The notes below the pieces were generated by a model, which saw only the letters and a program-made list of their open reading frames with translations, did no database searches and was not told where the DNA came from. Shown here piece by piece: positions 1 to 11,130 of a DNA stretch of 50,178 bases. This DNA is from Glomus cerebriforme (Eukaryota; Glomeromycota; Glomeromycetes; Glomerales; Glomeraceae): NCBI GenBank assembly GCA_003550305.1, contig QKYT01000412.1:21815-71992 (forward strand). The letters run 5' to 3'. Numbering within the stretch: position 1 is the first letter of the stretch; each line of letters starts with the position of its first letter. The position numbers and the translations under genes were made by a program.

Positions 1-819
1 AATAATCAACTACAATTCTTTTAGAAAGGAGTCATCAAGGAATATGAGTTGGATACTGCAGATTTATTTAAAATATTAATATATAATGAAATCTAGATAA
101 CAGGATTTTACAGGTAACATTATAATTTGATTTAAAATTTTAAATAACTTCATATCTCTTGTAGAAAATTTCTAAAGTTATATTTTCAAATAGATAATTT
201 AACAAAAGTGTCTGAACAAATTACTTCAAAGCACATTAATGAAGAGTCACAATGAACTCATTTCTAATCCTTACCCTTATCCTAGTAAAGTCAATATTAA
301 TATGTGTGAGTATTTTTACTAATGTGAATGAAAAGGTGCATTTTTTTTTATTTTGCACGGGGTAACTCTTAGTTACAGGCGAAGGCCACTTTTCCTTAGA
401 AAATAAACCAAAAGTTGAGCGTGTAAAAAATTTCAATGTACTTTGAAAAAGATATAGTTGTTGTACCAGATATACAAAATTTTGGTGCAGCAGATCTGGT
501 TATTACACAAATTGTATTTTATAAATCACAATATCCAAAATCATCCAGTAAAATAGGCTGAACTGTTATCAAAATGATCAAAATGCAGATATTCAGCTTT
601 ATTTTGTTATATCAGAAAATATATACAATACATTAGAATGTTAAGATTATACGATAAAAGATAATACTTCTAAAGAAGAACGCCCAGTTAAGAGAATAAA
701 CCCTATACTAGAATTCTTATATTAATAGTATACATGGTTTAGAACGTGAATAATTGAAGGTGAACAATCTTGTAATAATTAATAATATGCATTCTTGAAT
801 GTTATGCTCGAATGCTTAT

Positions 820-1900
820 CGACCTATCTTTCCAATTATCAAAAAAAATAATTTTAAAGATTCTAAATTAGTCTCTCTACTAGAATAAGAATAATAGAAT
901 TTAAAATTAAACAAACTAGTCGGTCATAAATTCTAATAATAATCCATTTAAATATTAACAATTAATTAATAAATTTTCTAATTCTAAAATATTATAATTT
1001 AAAAACCCTATCATAAGATATTTAAGTTATGGACAATTTTGATAAGTAGCCTGAATAATTCTTTTAATATCATCCTGCTGTACTTTATCTTCAATTATTC
1101 TTATTTTCTTAAGATTTGTTCCTGAATTTTCAATTAAACTCGCTAAAAATTATGCTTGGACCTTTTCTAGTTGATTAATAATACTAAAAAATAAATCAAT
1201 TCAGATAAACTATTTTTGCATAAGTTTGAAAAAAAAATTTTTATTAATTTCTTTGATTATTATAATATTTATTAATACAATCATTATTTTTTAAGATGAA
1301 AAGATGAAAGAATATTTTGAGCTGAAACATAAAAATCTTAAAAATTAAATTATTTATATTAAAATTTATTTCTTTAGATTTGATGATTTTAGAATTTTTA
1401 AGTTTCTTGAGAAAACTTTATTTATTTACCATTAATTTTATTATTCAACAAATTTATTGAACCAATAGTGACTTTATAAAATTTAAATTCTCCTTTAACA
1501 ATCTATCATAAGAAATAAAATCTAAATTTTTTTTTACCTTTATTTAATGTATACTTTACAAAATTATTTTTATTTCCATTTAGTATAACCATTTTTGCTT
1601 TTACAAATTTCAATTTTATTAATGATTTCTCTTTGACTGCATTCAATACATTTTTTAGGTATTTTTAAAAATTGAAATCATATATGAAATCCATTTGGAT
1701 TCCAAGATGTGAAAAACTTATAATTATAGAACAATCTTGTAATATAGACAAAATAGTTCATACATTTCTCCAGATAGATTTACTAATAATAATTCTTTAT
1801 TATTAATATTATCTTTTAATATTGTTCAAAGTTCTATATTATTTGGAGGGATTTTTGGATTTTTGGATTTTGATTAACCATGAAATGGTTTAATTATCAT
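820..1900 (-). pseudogene. Relic of an F-box / leucine-rich-like gene
   Basis: Translating the minus strand gives a decayed version of the large F-box-like protein family that is expanded in Rhizophagus (family recognised from memory, not searched). Recognisable blocks in order are a VNLSGEMYELF-like stretch near 1760-1800 where the F-box 'LLVNxxWC' block would be, SLIENSGTNLKKIRI at about 1090-1140, IKRIIQATYQNCP at about 1029-1070, ELENLLINC at about 935-965, and FDNWKDR at about 823-850. Several in-frame stops (for example after YQNCP and after INC) and frameshifts break it. No start codon or intact frame remains. Intact members of this family usually have about 450-550 residues, so the relic spans most of a gene. 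Function of the family is presumed substrate recognition for ubiquitin ligases. The assignment is moderately sure; the exact borders are not. Confidence 0.5.
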
Positions 1901-2654
1901 TTTCCATTTCAAGGTTGGTCTTGTCAGAAAAATTATCTTTGATATACATTCCAAGTGTGATGGCGATGGTGAGGCAGTTATTTCTTTTTTCTTCTTTTTC
2001 TTTGTAATTTTGTATATAATTTTGTATAATTATTACGTTTTCTTAATAAAATTGGAATACAATCTTGTTATAAAAAAATAATTGTAAATAATATAACAAT
2101 GAAGAAAAATAAAATCTTTTACAAGTTACAATTGTTTTATTGTTAGATGACCACAATAAATGATTCTTTCTGTAATAATAGAATAATCACTAGTTTAATA
2201 ACTTTTTATAAGTGGCAATAAAAGAGATATCAGAATAATCAGCAAGAGTGGTTTATTGAAGATAAAAATTTTTAAATATTTCCGAATAAAATTAGAGAAT
2301 ACAATGTTATCATATAATTAATAATGGCTTACTAAGAAGCATGTTGTGTGATGAACAACAAAGTATAAAAAGTTTTTTGAATAAAAGATCATTTTTTAAT
2401 TAATACAAATATTGACTTATTACTTTTATTTTTTTTTTAAGAAAAAAAAATAATATTTGAAAAAACTGGTTCTTTTCTTTTTTTTATATATATTGAAAAT
2501 CTTTAGTACAAAATACAAATATCACAAATTTTATAGACGGATACTTTTCTTTGTATTATAATTTCTGAAGTACTAATTCATTAACTATGTTTTATTTTTA
2601 CTTTTTGAAAAAAAATGGAATTGAAAAATGGGATGAGAAATGATTAGATTTAAC

Positions 2655-2730
2655 AGATGGCATAGATAATGTAAATTATGACAAAAAAATTATTTAGACA
2701 AACTTGACCAGTGGAAATGAAATTTTTAAA
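2655..2730 (+). pseudogene. Scrap of a kinase-family head (CxxC / TSGNE motif)
   Basis: With one missing base and a small deletion the plus strand reads as the end of the zinc-ribbon-like head and the TSGNE motif that opens the kinases elsewhere in the window (compare 4840-4950 and 37270-37320). It is far too short and damaged to be functional. Nothing convincing flanks it. It is a low-confidence relic call based only on similarity to the better copies in this window. Confidence 0.3.
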
Positions 2731-3399
2731 GAAAGAGTCAAATAGATAAAATGATTTTGCTATAAATGAGGTATTGAATTTCTTTATAAAATTTATATGA
2801 CAATAATCTTTTTATCGAATATTCTTTAACCTATTAAATATAAAAAATATTATATTAAGTATATGAAAAGTTTAAAATAGAGTAATCTAATTAATTTCTT
2901 ACTATCTTAAATTCTAAAAATATTTTACTGCGATATATTTTTTTCCAAAGGAAAATGATCGATAATCTTGGCTAAACGAGATTTATTTCTAACCCAGACA
3001 TGTGAGAGTACTGGGATAAATGTAACGAAACTCTAGACTTTTGCTTTATTTTGTCTGCGTAATTAATTTATCACATGATAGCAACGTAATTTACAAGTAA
3101 AGTGAAGTAACATCTATAGAATTGGTAAGACCCAACTTCTCGCTGGTTGTTTAAACAAAATTTTGAATATTTAGAAAATGACATGAGTAATTTACATTCA
3201 TGTTTATTAGTTAATCATAAAATTTATTGGATCGCAATTCGAATTTCCGTACCTTAATTGCTTGTCTTCCAACTGATCAAAAGGAATTTTACATAAGAAC
3301 GGAATTAATATTTCAATCACAACTTCAAAACTTCCAATGTTTAATCATGTAAAATTCTTTCTCAAACTGTTTCTTATTAAAAATCATCAAAATATTTTA

Positions 3400-3662
3400 T
3401 ATTGTATATGAGTCAAATTGGTTCTTTAAAAAATTAGAGTTACGGCTACATCCAAATCTTTGACCTTTATCCTAGAGCAGAAAATTGTTTAATAAAACTC
3501 TCAGAATTATTTTCATCAGAATTACTTTTTTTTAACTATCTAAAAATATGTCATAATATATTATCACTATATTTATCTATTATAAATGTTATTTCAAATG
3601 AGTTATCAGATTTAATTTCTACTCAAAAAGATTTAAAGCATTTGAACATAATTAATGACTGA
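3400..3662 (+). pseudogene. Second F-box-like gene fragment, cut by a short repeat
   Basis: A plus-strand frame without stops from about 3460 to 3662 encodes an alternating Leu/Ile/Asn/Ser-rich segment (FDLYPRAENCLIKLSELF, then SNELSDLISTQKDLKHLNI) typical of the leucine-rich part of Rhizophagus F-box-like proteins. An upstream stretch (3400-3460) reads in the same style but contains stops. The frame ends in a TGA exactly where the structured repeat at 3656 begins, so the gene seems to have been truncated by arrival of the repeat or by a breakpoint there. It is on the opposite strand from the larger relic at 820-1900, so the two are not simply one gene. Confidence 0.4.
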
Positions 3663-3746
3663 TATTACTGGTATTTCCTTGCCTGATATGAGGAAGACCT
3701 CATATACAGTATAAGGAAGTTAAAGAGGGAGTTTAAAGGGATTTCT
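3656..3746 (+). repeat. Structured hairpin repeat, copy 1
   Basis: This is the first of four copies of a roughly 85-bp repeat, all on the plus strand. The core contains TTCCTTGCCTGATATGAGG, AAGA, CCTCATATACAGTATAAGG. TATGAGG (3687-3693) pairs perfectly with CCTCATA (3698-3704) around an AAGA loop, and outer CTT/AAG blocks can pair. A G/A-rich tail (gagggagtttaaaggg) follows in all copies. I see no tRNA-like boxes. It could be a MITE, a SINE-like element or a structured RNA. Confidence 0.7.
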
Positions 3747-4416
3747 AATTTTAAAAAGGAAATTAAAAATGCAAGAAGATAATTTACAGAAAGAAAAAAA
3801 AATCTTGACTGTATGTTTTTCTCGTTGATGAAGTTACGTAATTTTAAGTCTTTTCAAGATGAGTATTCTAAGCTACAACAGAAAATTTTCGATTATACAT
3901 TAATGATTTGAAACAAGATTTTATAATGTGAGAATTAATTATTTTGATAAATTTCGAAATTCAAAAATCAAACAAATAATTAAGCAATCTTAGACATGGC
4001 ACATATTTTTTTTTTCGTTAATACAGCAAAAAATTTTCTCTTACTTCCTTGTGTATTATTTTATTTTTTATAAATCACAAGAGTATAATTAAATAATTAA
4101 ATAAAATACATAATACTGTACTATAATCTAATTTCAATTAGCAAGTAAGTCATATTTCTTTTTTTAATTTTAGATTTTAGTAATTAATTTTACAAAATAT
4201 GTAATATATCATAAAATATCATATAATCTAATCAAATAAAACTTTGTCTTTTATGTCCACCATAATTTAATTAAATTATAACAGGCGTTTTTTTGCATAG
4301 ACTTTTGAACAGAACAAACTTTATCATATTTTGCAAATTACAAAGCTATTTTACAATCATTCGTTTTAATTTATAATCGAACTAATTATTTTATTTGGCG
4401 AAAAATCTTATGCCAC

Positions 4417-4530
4417 GTGACTAGTTCATTATGATTTTCCACTTGTTACACTTAATTTCGGAGTTTAAATTCCCTTGTGACTAGTTGATTTTCCATTTGA
4501 GTTACAATTAATTTCGGAGTTTAAATTCCC
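4417..4530 (+). repeat. 58-bp tandem duplication upstream of the kinase gene
   Basis: Two direct copies, 4417-4474 and 4477-4530, share GTGACTAGTT at the start, GATTTTCCA in the middle and TTTCGGAGTTTAAATTCCC at the end. They lie about 85-195 bp before the ATG at 4613, where promoter elements would be expected. An effect on transcription is inference only. Confidence 0.7.
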
Positions 4531-4612
4531 ACCTTTTTAATTCAAAAAAAAATTTTTTTTTTCTATTTATTTTTTTTTATAAATTATAAAATTTTAGTAG
4601 AAAAAATTCATT

Positions 4613-6553
4613 ATGTCCACTATCCGTAAAGAATTAATTAATGCTGCAATAAATAGAGCAAATGCATTAATAGATTATAATATTTACGATGATACGCATA
4701 AACGACATGAATTTAAAAAACAAACATTACTTGCTGATAATTCTCTTACAAATGATGAAAAAACTGAAGCAATAAAAAAATTAAATAAAATTTATGACCG
4801 AAACAAAGTTTTTAAAAATGAAGGAACAAAAAGAATTTGTGAAAATTGTAACCAAGAATGTTTAGCTACATTATATTGTGAATATTGCGTTCGAAATTAT
4901 TTAAAAACAAAATTTACAAATTGGACATCTGGAAATGATGATATTGACAATTTAATACAAAAATGTCAATTGGAATCGCTTATGCCAGAAATGATAATTG
5001 AATGGATCCCATATAATCATTTACAAAATATTAAATATCTAACAAAAGGTGGATGTTCTAAAATTTATACAGCAGTTTGGATTGATGGAAGATATGATGA
5101 ATGGGATTCTAAAGAAAAAGGATTAAAAAGAATTGGAAGTCATAAAGTGGTACTTAAAAGTTTAGAAAATGTTGAAAACGCAAATAAAAGATGGTTTGAA
5201 GAGGTTTGTAATCTAAAAGTATTAAATTATCTTAATATTCAGATATTTTTTTATTGAAAAATTCTAAAAATTTTATTTATATAGGCTAATTCACATTTAA
5301 ATATATGCAATAAATATCCAAATATTGTACGATGTTTTGGTTTAACACAAAATCCATCAAATGGAAATTACATGCTTGTAATGGGTGTGGCAGATATAAA
5401 TTTAAGAGAATATTTACAACAAAATCATAACCAACTTACATGGAAAAAAAGAATTCAAATTGTTTGTGACATAATTAAGGCACTTTTTTATATTCATAGG
5501 GAAGAAGAAATTCATAGAGATTTGCATTCTGGAAATATATTGTATTCACAATTTAATAATACTTGGTATATTAGTGATCTTGGATTTTGTGGACCTGCAG
5601 ACAAATCATCAAACAGTATATATGGAAATCTTCCTTATATAGCGCCTGAGGTTATTGCTGGAAAGCAAACTACTTTTGCATCTGATATTTATAGTATTGC
5701 AATGCTTATGTGGGAAATTTCATCAGGACAACCACCATTTATGAATTATGAACATGATTATGATCTTGCAATGAATATAATTAATGGTATAAGACCAAGA
5801 ATAATATCAGGAACTCTCTTAGAATATGAAAGTTTAATGAAACAATGTTGGGATGCTGATCCATTAAAAAGACCTAATACTTATACACTTTATAAAAAAA
5901 TAAGAGAAATGAATAGATTATATCATAATATGCCAAATGAATCTGAAGTAAATAATAATTTAGAAATGAATAAAACAAGTTGTTCAGGAATAAGTTATAC
6001 AAGCAGATTACTTACAAGTAAAGTTCATCAATTTGAGAAATTTCCTGAACCAAGGAATGCAACAGAAGGTATTATTATTCATTTTTTTATAAGCCTTCTC
6101 CATTTATTATAAAATATAATATATCAATGATTTCTTTTTTTTTTGGTTTGAATGATAACAGAAGAACAAGAAGGTATAAATGAACGATTATTTAATTAAA
6201 ATCATCATATTTATAATTGATTAATCATAATAATTTTTTTTTAGCATTTCACAGCAAATCATATGATGAATTTCATATCCCTGATAATAGTAAGCATTTA
6301 TTGAATTTAATGTTAAATTTTTACATATTATTTGATTAATTTTTGCTTTTTAGTTGATGATTTTAATAAATCAAATAATCAAAAGAATGATAGTGCATCA
6401 AGAAAGAGAAGCGGTAATTTTGAAGGTAAATTTAATTTCTATTTAAAATAATTGAATGAATGAATATTAATTTTATATCTCAAAATGTGTTTAGTTAAAA
6501 GTGAAAGATTAACCAAAAAATTTAAAAACCTACAAATAAGAAATGGAAAGTAA
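4613..6553 (+). CDS. Tyrosine-kinase-like protein kinase, six exons, probably active
   Basis: Proposed exons are 4613-5203, 5285-6068, 6162-6173, 6245-6289, 6354-6425 and 6495-6553, giving 520 residues. All introns are GT-AG and 64-93 nt long. The first is phase 0 and the other four are phase 1; exon 3 is a 12-nt micro-exon. The head has a CxxC...CxxC zinc-ribbon-like motif (C76, C79, C89, C92) and FTNWTSGNDD (101-110). The kinase domain follows: G-loop TKGGCSKIY (144-152), VAIK-type lysine K182, catalytic HRD at 274-276 (IHRDLHSGNI), DLG in place of DFG at 295-297, and APE at 317-319. The tail carries the family's YTSRLL, NATEEEQEAFHSKSYD and LTKKFKNLQIRNGK segments. All catalytic residues are present, so it is probably a cytosolic signalling kinase; its substrate cannot be told. 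The first intron occupies the same position and phase as in the kinases at 31715-33454 and 43820-48449. Confidence 0.88.
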
Positions 6554-6623
6554 AATAATTAATATATCAATTTCAATTAGTATGAGAATTTTCCCAAATG
6601 TTGATTCATTTAACTTTTTTTAG

Positions 6624-6901
6624 ATACTCAAAATGATTATAATAACGTAGGAACAATGCATCATACTTATGCTGATGATGGTATGTAAATAATTTTATTT
6701 CAACTTTTTATAGCGAATAATTATAATGCTAATTTTTGTTTAATTTTACAGATAAAGAAGATGTACACAATAATTCTAATCTTCATTCGGAGGAGCAAAA
6801 TGATTTGGAAATTCCTGAAGGTAAAGAAAATTTTCTTAAATGATAAATTTTATTTTAAATTACTGAAACTTATTTTTATTATTATTTTTTTAGACATTTA
6901 A
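6624..6901 (+). CDS. Alternative 3' exons of the kinase gene
   Basis: After the stop at 6551-6553 three further exon-like blocks follow: 6624-6680, 6752-6820 and 6894-6901. Each is preceded by a T-rich tract ending in AG, and the first two are followed by GTATGT or GTAAAG. All are phase 1 and the two internal blocks are multiples of three (57 and 69 nt). If the exon at 6495-6553 is skipped, the reading frame passes from 6425 into these blocks and ends at TAA 6899-6901, replacing a basic tail (TKKFKNLQIRNGK) with an acidic Asp/Asn/Glu-rich one. This may be alternative splicing, or remains of an older 3' end. A diverged copy of the same exons lies at 39890-40059. Confidence 0.5.
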
Positions 6902-8829
6902 TGATAATTTTTTATATGACTAAATTAAAGAATATTATATTTGATTTTTGAATTATTTTAAACACTAAGATTTATATAGTAAGAATGATACTTTAGTTTG
7001 TAATTTAAATAGTTCATAAATTATTAAATTATCAATTTTTTTTACAATAAAATTTTAATTAAATTAACTGGGTTTAAATATATTTATTATAAAGCATTAC
7101 AACAAACATTAAATTCAAATAATTTACGAGCACACAAAAATTTAATAATTATGAAGATTATAAACTTTTTTTTTAAAATAAATAAATGTGTGAGAGATGA
7201 GCGTGGATATTCGCAATTTCCCAAGGAATTTTAAATCCCACTTATCACTTACACAGGATAAAATTATACCTCAAAAAAAAAATTTTTTTTTTCTTCTCAT
7301 GAACTCGAAATTTTTATAATAGAAAATTGGAAAGAATTATGATTTTTGAGAGCACATCATGTGTACATTATTCAAAAATGCTGGTAAATTTTATAATTTT
7401 GGCTGTAAATCTGATAACTGCATATTTGAATACTGTATGTAAATCAAGAAATACGAGGCATATGATACTACACAAAAATTAAAATAAAAAAATGTATTTA
7501 GCTGATTAGCTCAAAAAAAAAAAAATATTTATATAACTAAAAGAAAATAGTTAGAATTAACAATTTATTTATATGCTTAGTGATTTTTTTTAAAAAAAAG
7601 AACCACCCTTTTTTTTTGATTTGATAATAATTCCCTTTACTTTTTTTTACTTTTTTTTCTTGCTTTTTTTAACAGAGGAATAAAAAATAAATATTTAAAA
7701 AGTAGAAATTTTTCAAAAAGTAAAAAAAAAAAAAGTTTTTTTCAAAGATTGTTACAAATAGATTATACAAAAAGTACTTTGGAGTAAAAAGAAATATAAT
7801 AGGAATAATTGTTTTCAAATTGTATTACATACGGTATTACCTTTTTTTAAACTTTTTTTCATAAAGAGAAAGTTTTTTTCATGGGGATTAAAAACTTAAA
7901 ATTTTTAATAGAGTTAAGCTATAATACATGTATAAAAAAATTCATTGAAGTCCCTCCCTTTACATTACCTTCACGGGACCGCAGCTGCAGGAGTCTTAAA
8001 ATGAATTAACAATCAAAAGATTTTATACAGTACGTTACAACTTATAACAGAAAATAAATAAATTAAGATAAAAATACCAATGTCATTGTTACTTTCTGTA
8101 AGTGTATCCTTTTAGGAGCTGCTGCAAGGACCCAACCATTTTATGAGTTACTGATCGAATTGCTGTTGTGGTCGTCATAATGAAAATGGACTAATGTGAA
8201 CATTAAAAATAAAATAAAAAGCCTATAAAGTATAATTTTTTATTCTGCTTATTTATGAAGAGAAATAACCATAGAAAAAAAGCGAAAAAAAGGGTTGAGT
8301 TTTATAATTTAAAATGCCAAAAAAAAAAATTAGTAATTGAATCATAATTTATGCTGTATACAGATCGTAAACCAGTATTAATATATTACCTCATTCAAAT
8401 ATTTGATCTCAAAAACTATAAAATAAATATTCATCAAAAAATAAACAGTAAAAAAAAACAAAAATATAGATCTTTAAAAAAAAAATGGTAATGTTAATTA
8501 TGAGTTAAATTAAGAAAGGAAGTATTAATTTAATTAAATACTTTTTATTTTTAATTTTTAATAAATTAAAACAAGTTTAGCCAAATAATAAATGACATAT
8601 GTTCAAACAAATCAAAAACAAAAATTTGTCAATTCACCCTTCTAGCTGAAAAGCGGCTCAATTTTAACAAATATCTTTACGCAAAAATCATTTAGAATTG
8701 GTTAAATTTTGGGGAACATCCAAAAGGATTCAACTGATTAGTTTAATATTTTATTTTAATTGGATTAAGAAAAAAAATTCTGATATATTCCATAAATCTT
8801 ATTCTTCGCCCTCAATTGTTACAAATGCA
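6902..8829. other. AT-rich intergenic stretch
   Basis: The stretch has many poly-A/T runs and no coding frame, RNA gene or clear repeat that I can support. A locally more GC-rich patch around 7950-8180 shows no recognisable feature. Confidence 0.6.
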
Positions 8830-9033
8830 CCTGGGTGCTTTATATAAAAGTAGACCATGAAAAGATTTTAATGCAATGATGGAACCTGAAAACATTACCA
8901 AATGATCCAAAACCTATATGTTGAATATTTTTAAATTCATTATAATCATGGTAATTAATATGTCCTTTAGCAATGCCTTCCTCAATCCATCGACCTATGT
9001 ATCAGTATTTTCATTATTGTAATTGCTTGTCAT
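8830..9033 (-). pseudogene. Relic of a kinase N-lobe
   Basis: With one or two frame changes the minus strand reads RWIEEGIAKGHINYHDYNEF, then KNIQHIGFGSFGNVFR and ALKSFHG. This is the start of a serine/threonine/tyrosine-kinase-like domain with an intact-looking glycine loop (GFGSFGNV) and the VAIK-type lysine region. It resembles another Rhizophagus kinase group (I/L-E-E-A-I-A-K start), not the zinc-ribbon-headed kinases that dominate the rest of the window. Nothing of the rest of the domain is present downstream, and an early stop precedes the block. It is a dead fragment. Confidence 0.5.
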
Positions 9034-9576
9034 TTTTTAAAGGAAATTTATTTATAATGCACTATATGTATCATGATATAAAAAGCATTTCACAAAGCAA
9101 CAATCAAAATTGCATGCAACAAATCTTCAAACACAAAGTTCAAATATAACATTCAATTGATTAGAAGTATATAATATATTTTTAAACAATTTAATATTGG
9201 TTTTATTTATTAATTATATTTTTAGTAAATATAAATAAGTTGATTAAAAATTACATAAATTAAAAATTTTAAATTGTAAAAATTGGTGAACTATATATCT
9301 CCTACTAAATAATAAACTAAAAATTAATATAACTATTCTGTATGTCTTTTACTATTTGTATTTATTTATTATTAATTGATCAATTCTGATTTTTTGTTAT
9401 ACCAATTTCTTTGTTGTCCTTTATCCCACCCATACACCTTTTGTTCATAATTTAAATTTTTCTGGATTCACTTTAGACCTTGATACAAACTCTAAATTTC
9501 CTGTTCTGGATTTCTTTTTATATTTGTTTCATCAATTTATTGTATGTTGGTTATTCTTTTTGCTATGTCTTTCCAT

Positions 9577-9656
9577 ATGGTGATGCCCTTCTGTCAATTC
9601 CTTTAAGTTTTAGCCTTGTGACCATACTCCCCCTGGAACTCAACACTTTGGTTTCC
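9577..9656 (-). rRNA. Fragment of 18S (SSU) rRNA gene, decayed
   Basis: The complement of this segment matches the very conserved 18S rRNA block GGAGTATGGTCGCAAGGCTG, AAACTTAAAGGAATTGAC, GGAAGGGCACCACC (recalled from general knowledge). About 60 bases align clearly, then similarity stops on both sides. In the aligned core I count five differences from the canonical eukaryotic block, and all are G-to-A or C-to-T on the rRNA sense strand. It is an isolated scrap, not a functional rRNA gene; no other rRNA blocks are recognisable nearby. An open frame over this segment is an accident of the rRNA sequence. Confidence 0.75.
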
Positions 9657-10128
9657 TTCTTCTTTCAATTCACATAGTATTTCATTTAAATTTCTACAGT
9701 ATTGGTTGTAAAGAAGTAATTGCTAATTGTGAAATAAACTTCATACAATCCACCTTTTACAGTGAATTCTTCAGTAATTTTGTCATTCACCATTATGTTA
9801 TTTGTTTTGTTAATAAAATGTTCATTATTGTTGTAAGTTCTTTTCTTCTTGGTGTCTTTTTCATACCCTCTTTCTCTCTCATGCTCCTTTCATTTGTGAT
9901 CTTTATTACAAATCATTACCAATTAATTTTTCTTCTCCTGACTTAATTTTTTTGCAGAAATCATAGAATATCTGCCTGAGTTATAAAGCTTTGTTTATAT
10001 CCATAAAATGAATCCAAATTTCTCTTTTAAATCATTAAATCTTCATTTTCATTTTCCAAATCTAGATGGGTGTTTGTATTACATGAGCTTATAAATAAAG
10101 TAGTCAATAATATATAAGGAAATGGAAA

Positions 10129-10403
10129 NNNNNNNNNNNNNNNNNNNNNNNNNNNNNNNNNNNNNNNNNNNNNNNNNNNNNNNNNNNNNNNNNNNNNNNN
10201 NNNNNNNNNNNNNNNNNNNNNNNNNNNNNNNNNNNNNNNNNNNNNNNNNNNNNNNNNNNNNNNNNNNNNNNNNNNNNNNNNNNNNNNNNNNNNNNNNNNN
10301 NNNNNNNNNNNNNNNNNNNNNNNNNNNNNNNNNNNNNNNNNNNNNNNNNNNNNNNNNNNNNNNNNNNNNNNNNNNNNNNNNNNNNNNNNNNNNNNNNNNN
10401 NNN
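10129..10403. other. Assembly gap (275 N)
   Basis: This is an unbroken run of undetermined bases. A copy of the structured hairpin repeat begins immediately after it, so the gap may well be caused by repeats. Confidence 0.98.
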
Positions 10404-10490
10404 TAACTGACTGGTATTACTGGTTTCCTTGCCTGATAGAGGAAGACCTCATATACAGTATAAGGAAGATAAAAGGGAATATAAAGGCAG
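10404..10490 (+). repeat. Structured hairpin repeat, copy 2
   Basis: Same element as at 3656, with the leader GACTGGTATTACTGG and the core TTGCCTGATAGAGGAAGACC, TCATATACAGTATAAGGAAG. It directly borders the assembly gap. The inner hairpin (GAGG-AAGA-CCTC) is kept. Confidence 0.7.
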
Positions 10491-10837
10491 GGATAGTTGT
10501 TAAAAGGTAGTTGTTAAAAAGGATAAAGGAAAAATAAAATTTGAATAATAATTGTAGTAATCCATTTTGCTGATAAAGTATTTTTAAAATAAGGTGAATG
10601 AGCTCTAAGGATATTTCAATATATCAATATGATAATTAAAAAAAATAACATGGAATTTTGGAAGTATTTATATAATTAATTACATTACACAAAATTCCGA
10701 TTATAGTTTGTTAATGACTCATGATTTCTCCCTAATATTCAAAATTTGTAACTAACTGATAAATTATGCATGATCAAAAAGGCCTAATTAAGAAAATTGA
10801 CTAACCAAATATGTTGATTGTATATTACAAAAAATAT

Positions 10838-11130
10838 ACCTTTTGTAGCCCAAATGCCAAATCCGACTTGGGATATCCCAAATCGGAAAATCTTACCACA
10901 CCACCCTCGGTTGCACAGGTGTAAGGGTGATGTTTTATGTCACACTCCACGTGATTGCACATGCTTCCATTTTTTATATTTATCTCAGGGACCAATTTTT
11001 TTTAGTGGTCCAAAAAATATTTGTCACANCCCTTCGGATGTCACCTGTGTTACGATGTGTTATATAGCCGAGGTGACACCTGTGCAACCGAGGGTGGTGG
11101 TAAGATGATCCTCCCAAATCAAACTTGAGA
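10838..11130. mobile_element. MITE-like inverted repeat, apparently nested in a second one
   Basis: The inner element (10891-11107) has about 33-bp terminal inverted repeats: TCTTACCACACCACCCTCGG at the left and its complement CCGAGGGTGGTGGTAAGA at the right, continuing inward through TTGCACAGGTGT. It has no coding capacity. The flanks (TTTTGTAGCCCAAATGCC before, CCCAAATCAAACTTG after) resemble the arms of the small element at 36811-36934, suggesting that the inner element landed in a copy of that family. A near-perfect palindrome centred on GGGATATCCC (10864-10889) adjoins the left arm. Confidence 0.6.

Noticed and set aside
236..436. 66-codon minus-strand open frame
   Set aside because: Phe/Thr/Lys-rich chance frame in AT-rich DNA with no family resemblance or splice context.
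9480..9677. 65-codon plus-strand open frame
   Set aside because: It overlaps the decayed 18S rRNA block on the other strand; the frame is a by-product of that sequence and T-rich flanks.
10122..10406. Open frame consisting of unknown residues
   Set aside because: It is only the assembly gap translated.
10818..11108. 96-codon plus-strand open frame
   Set aside because: It lies across the inverted-repeat element and reads through both terminal repeats, so it is not a gene.
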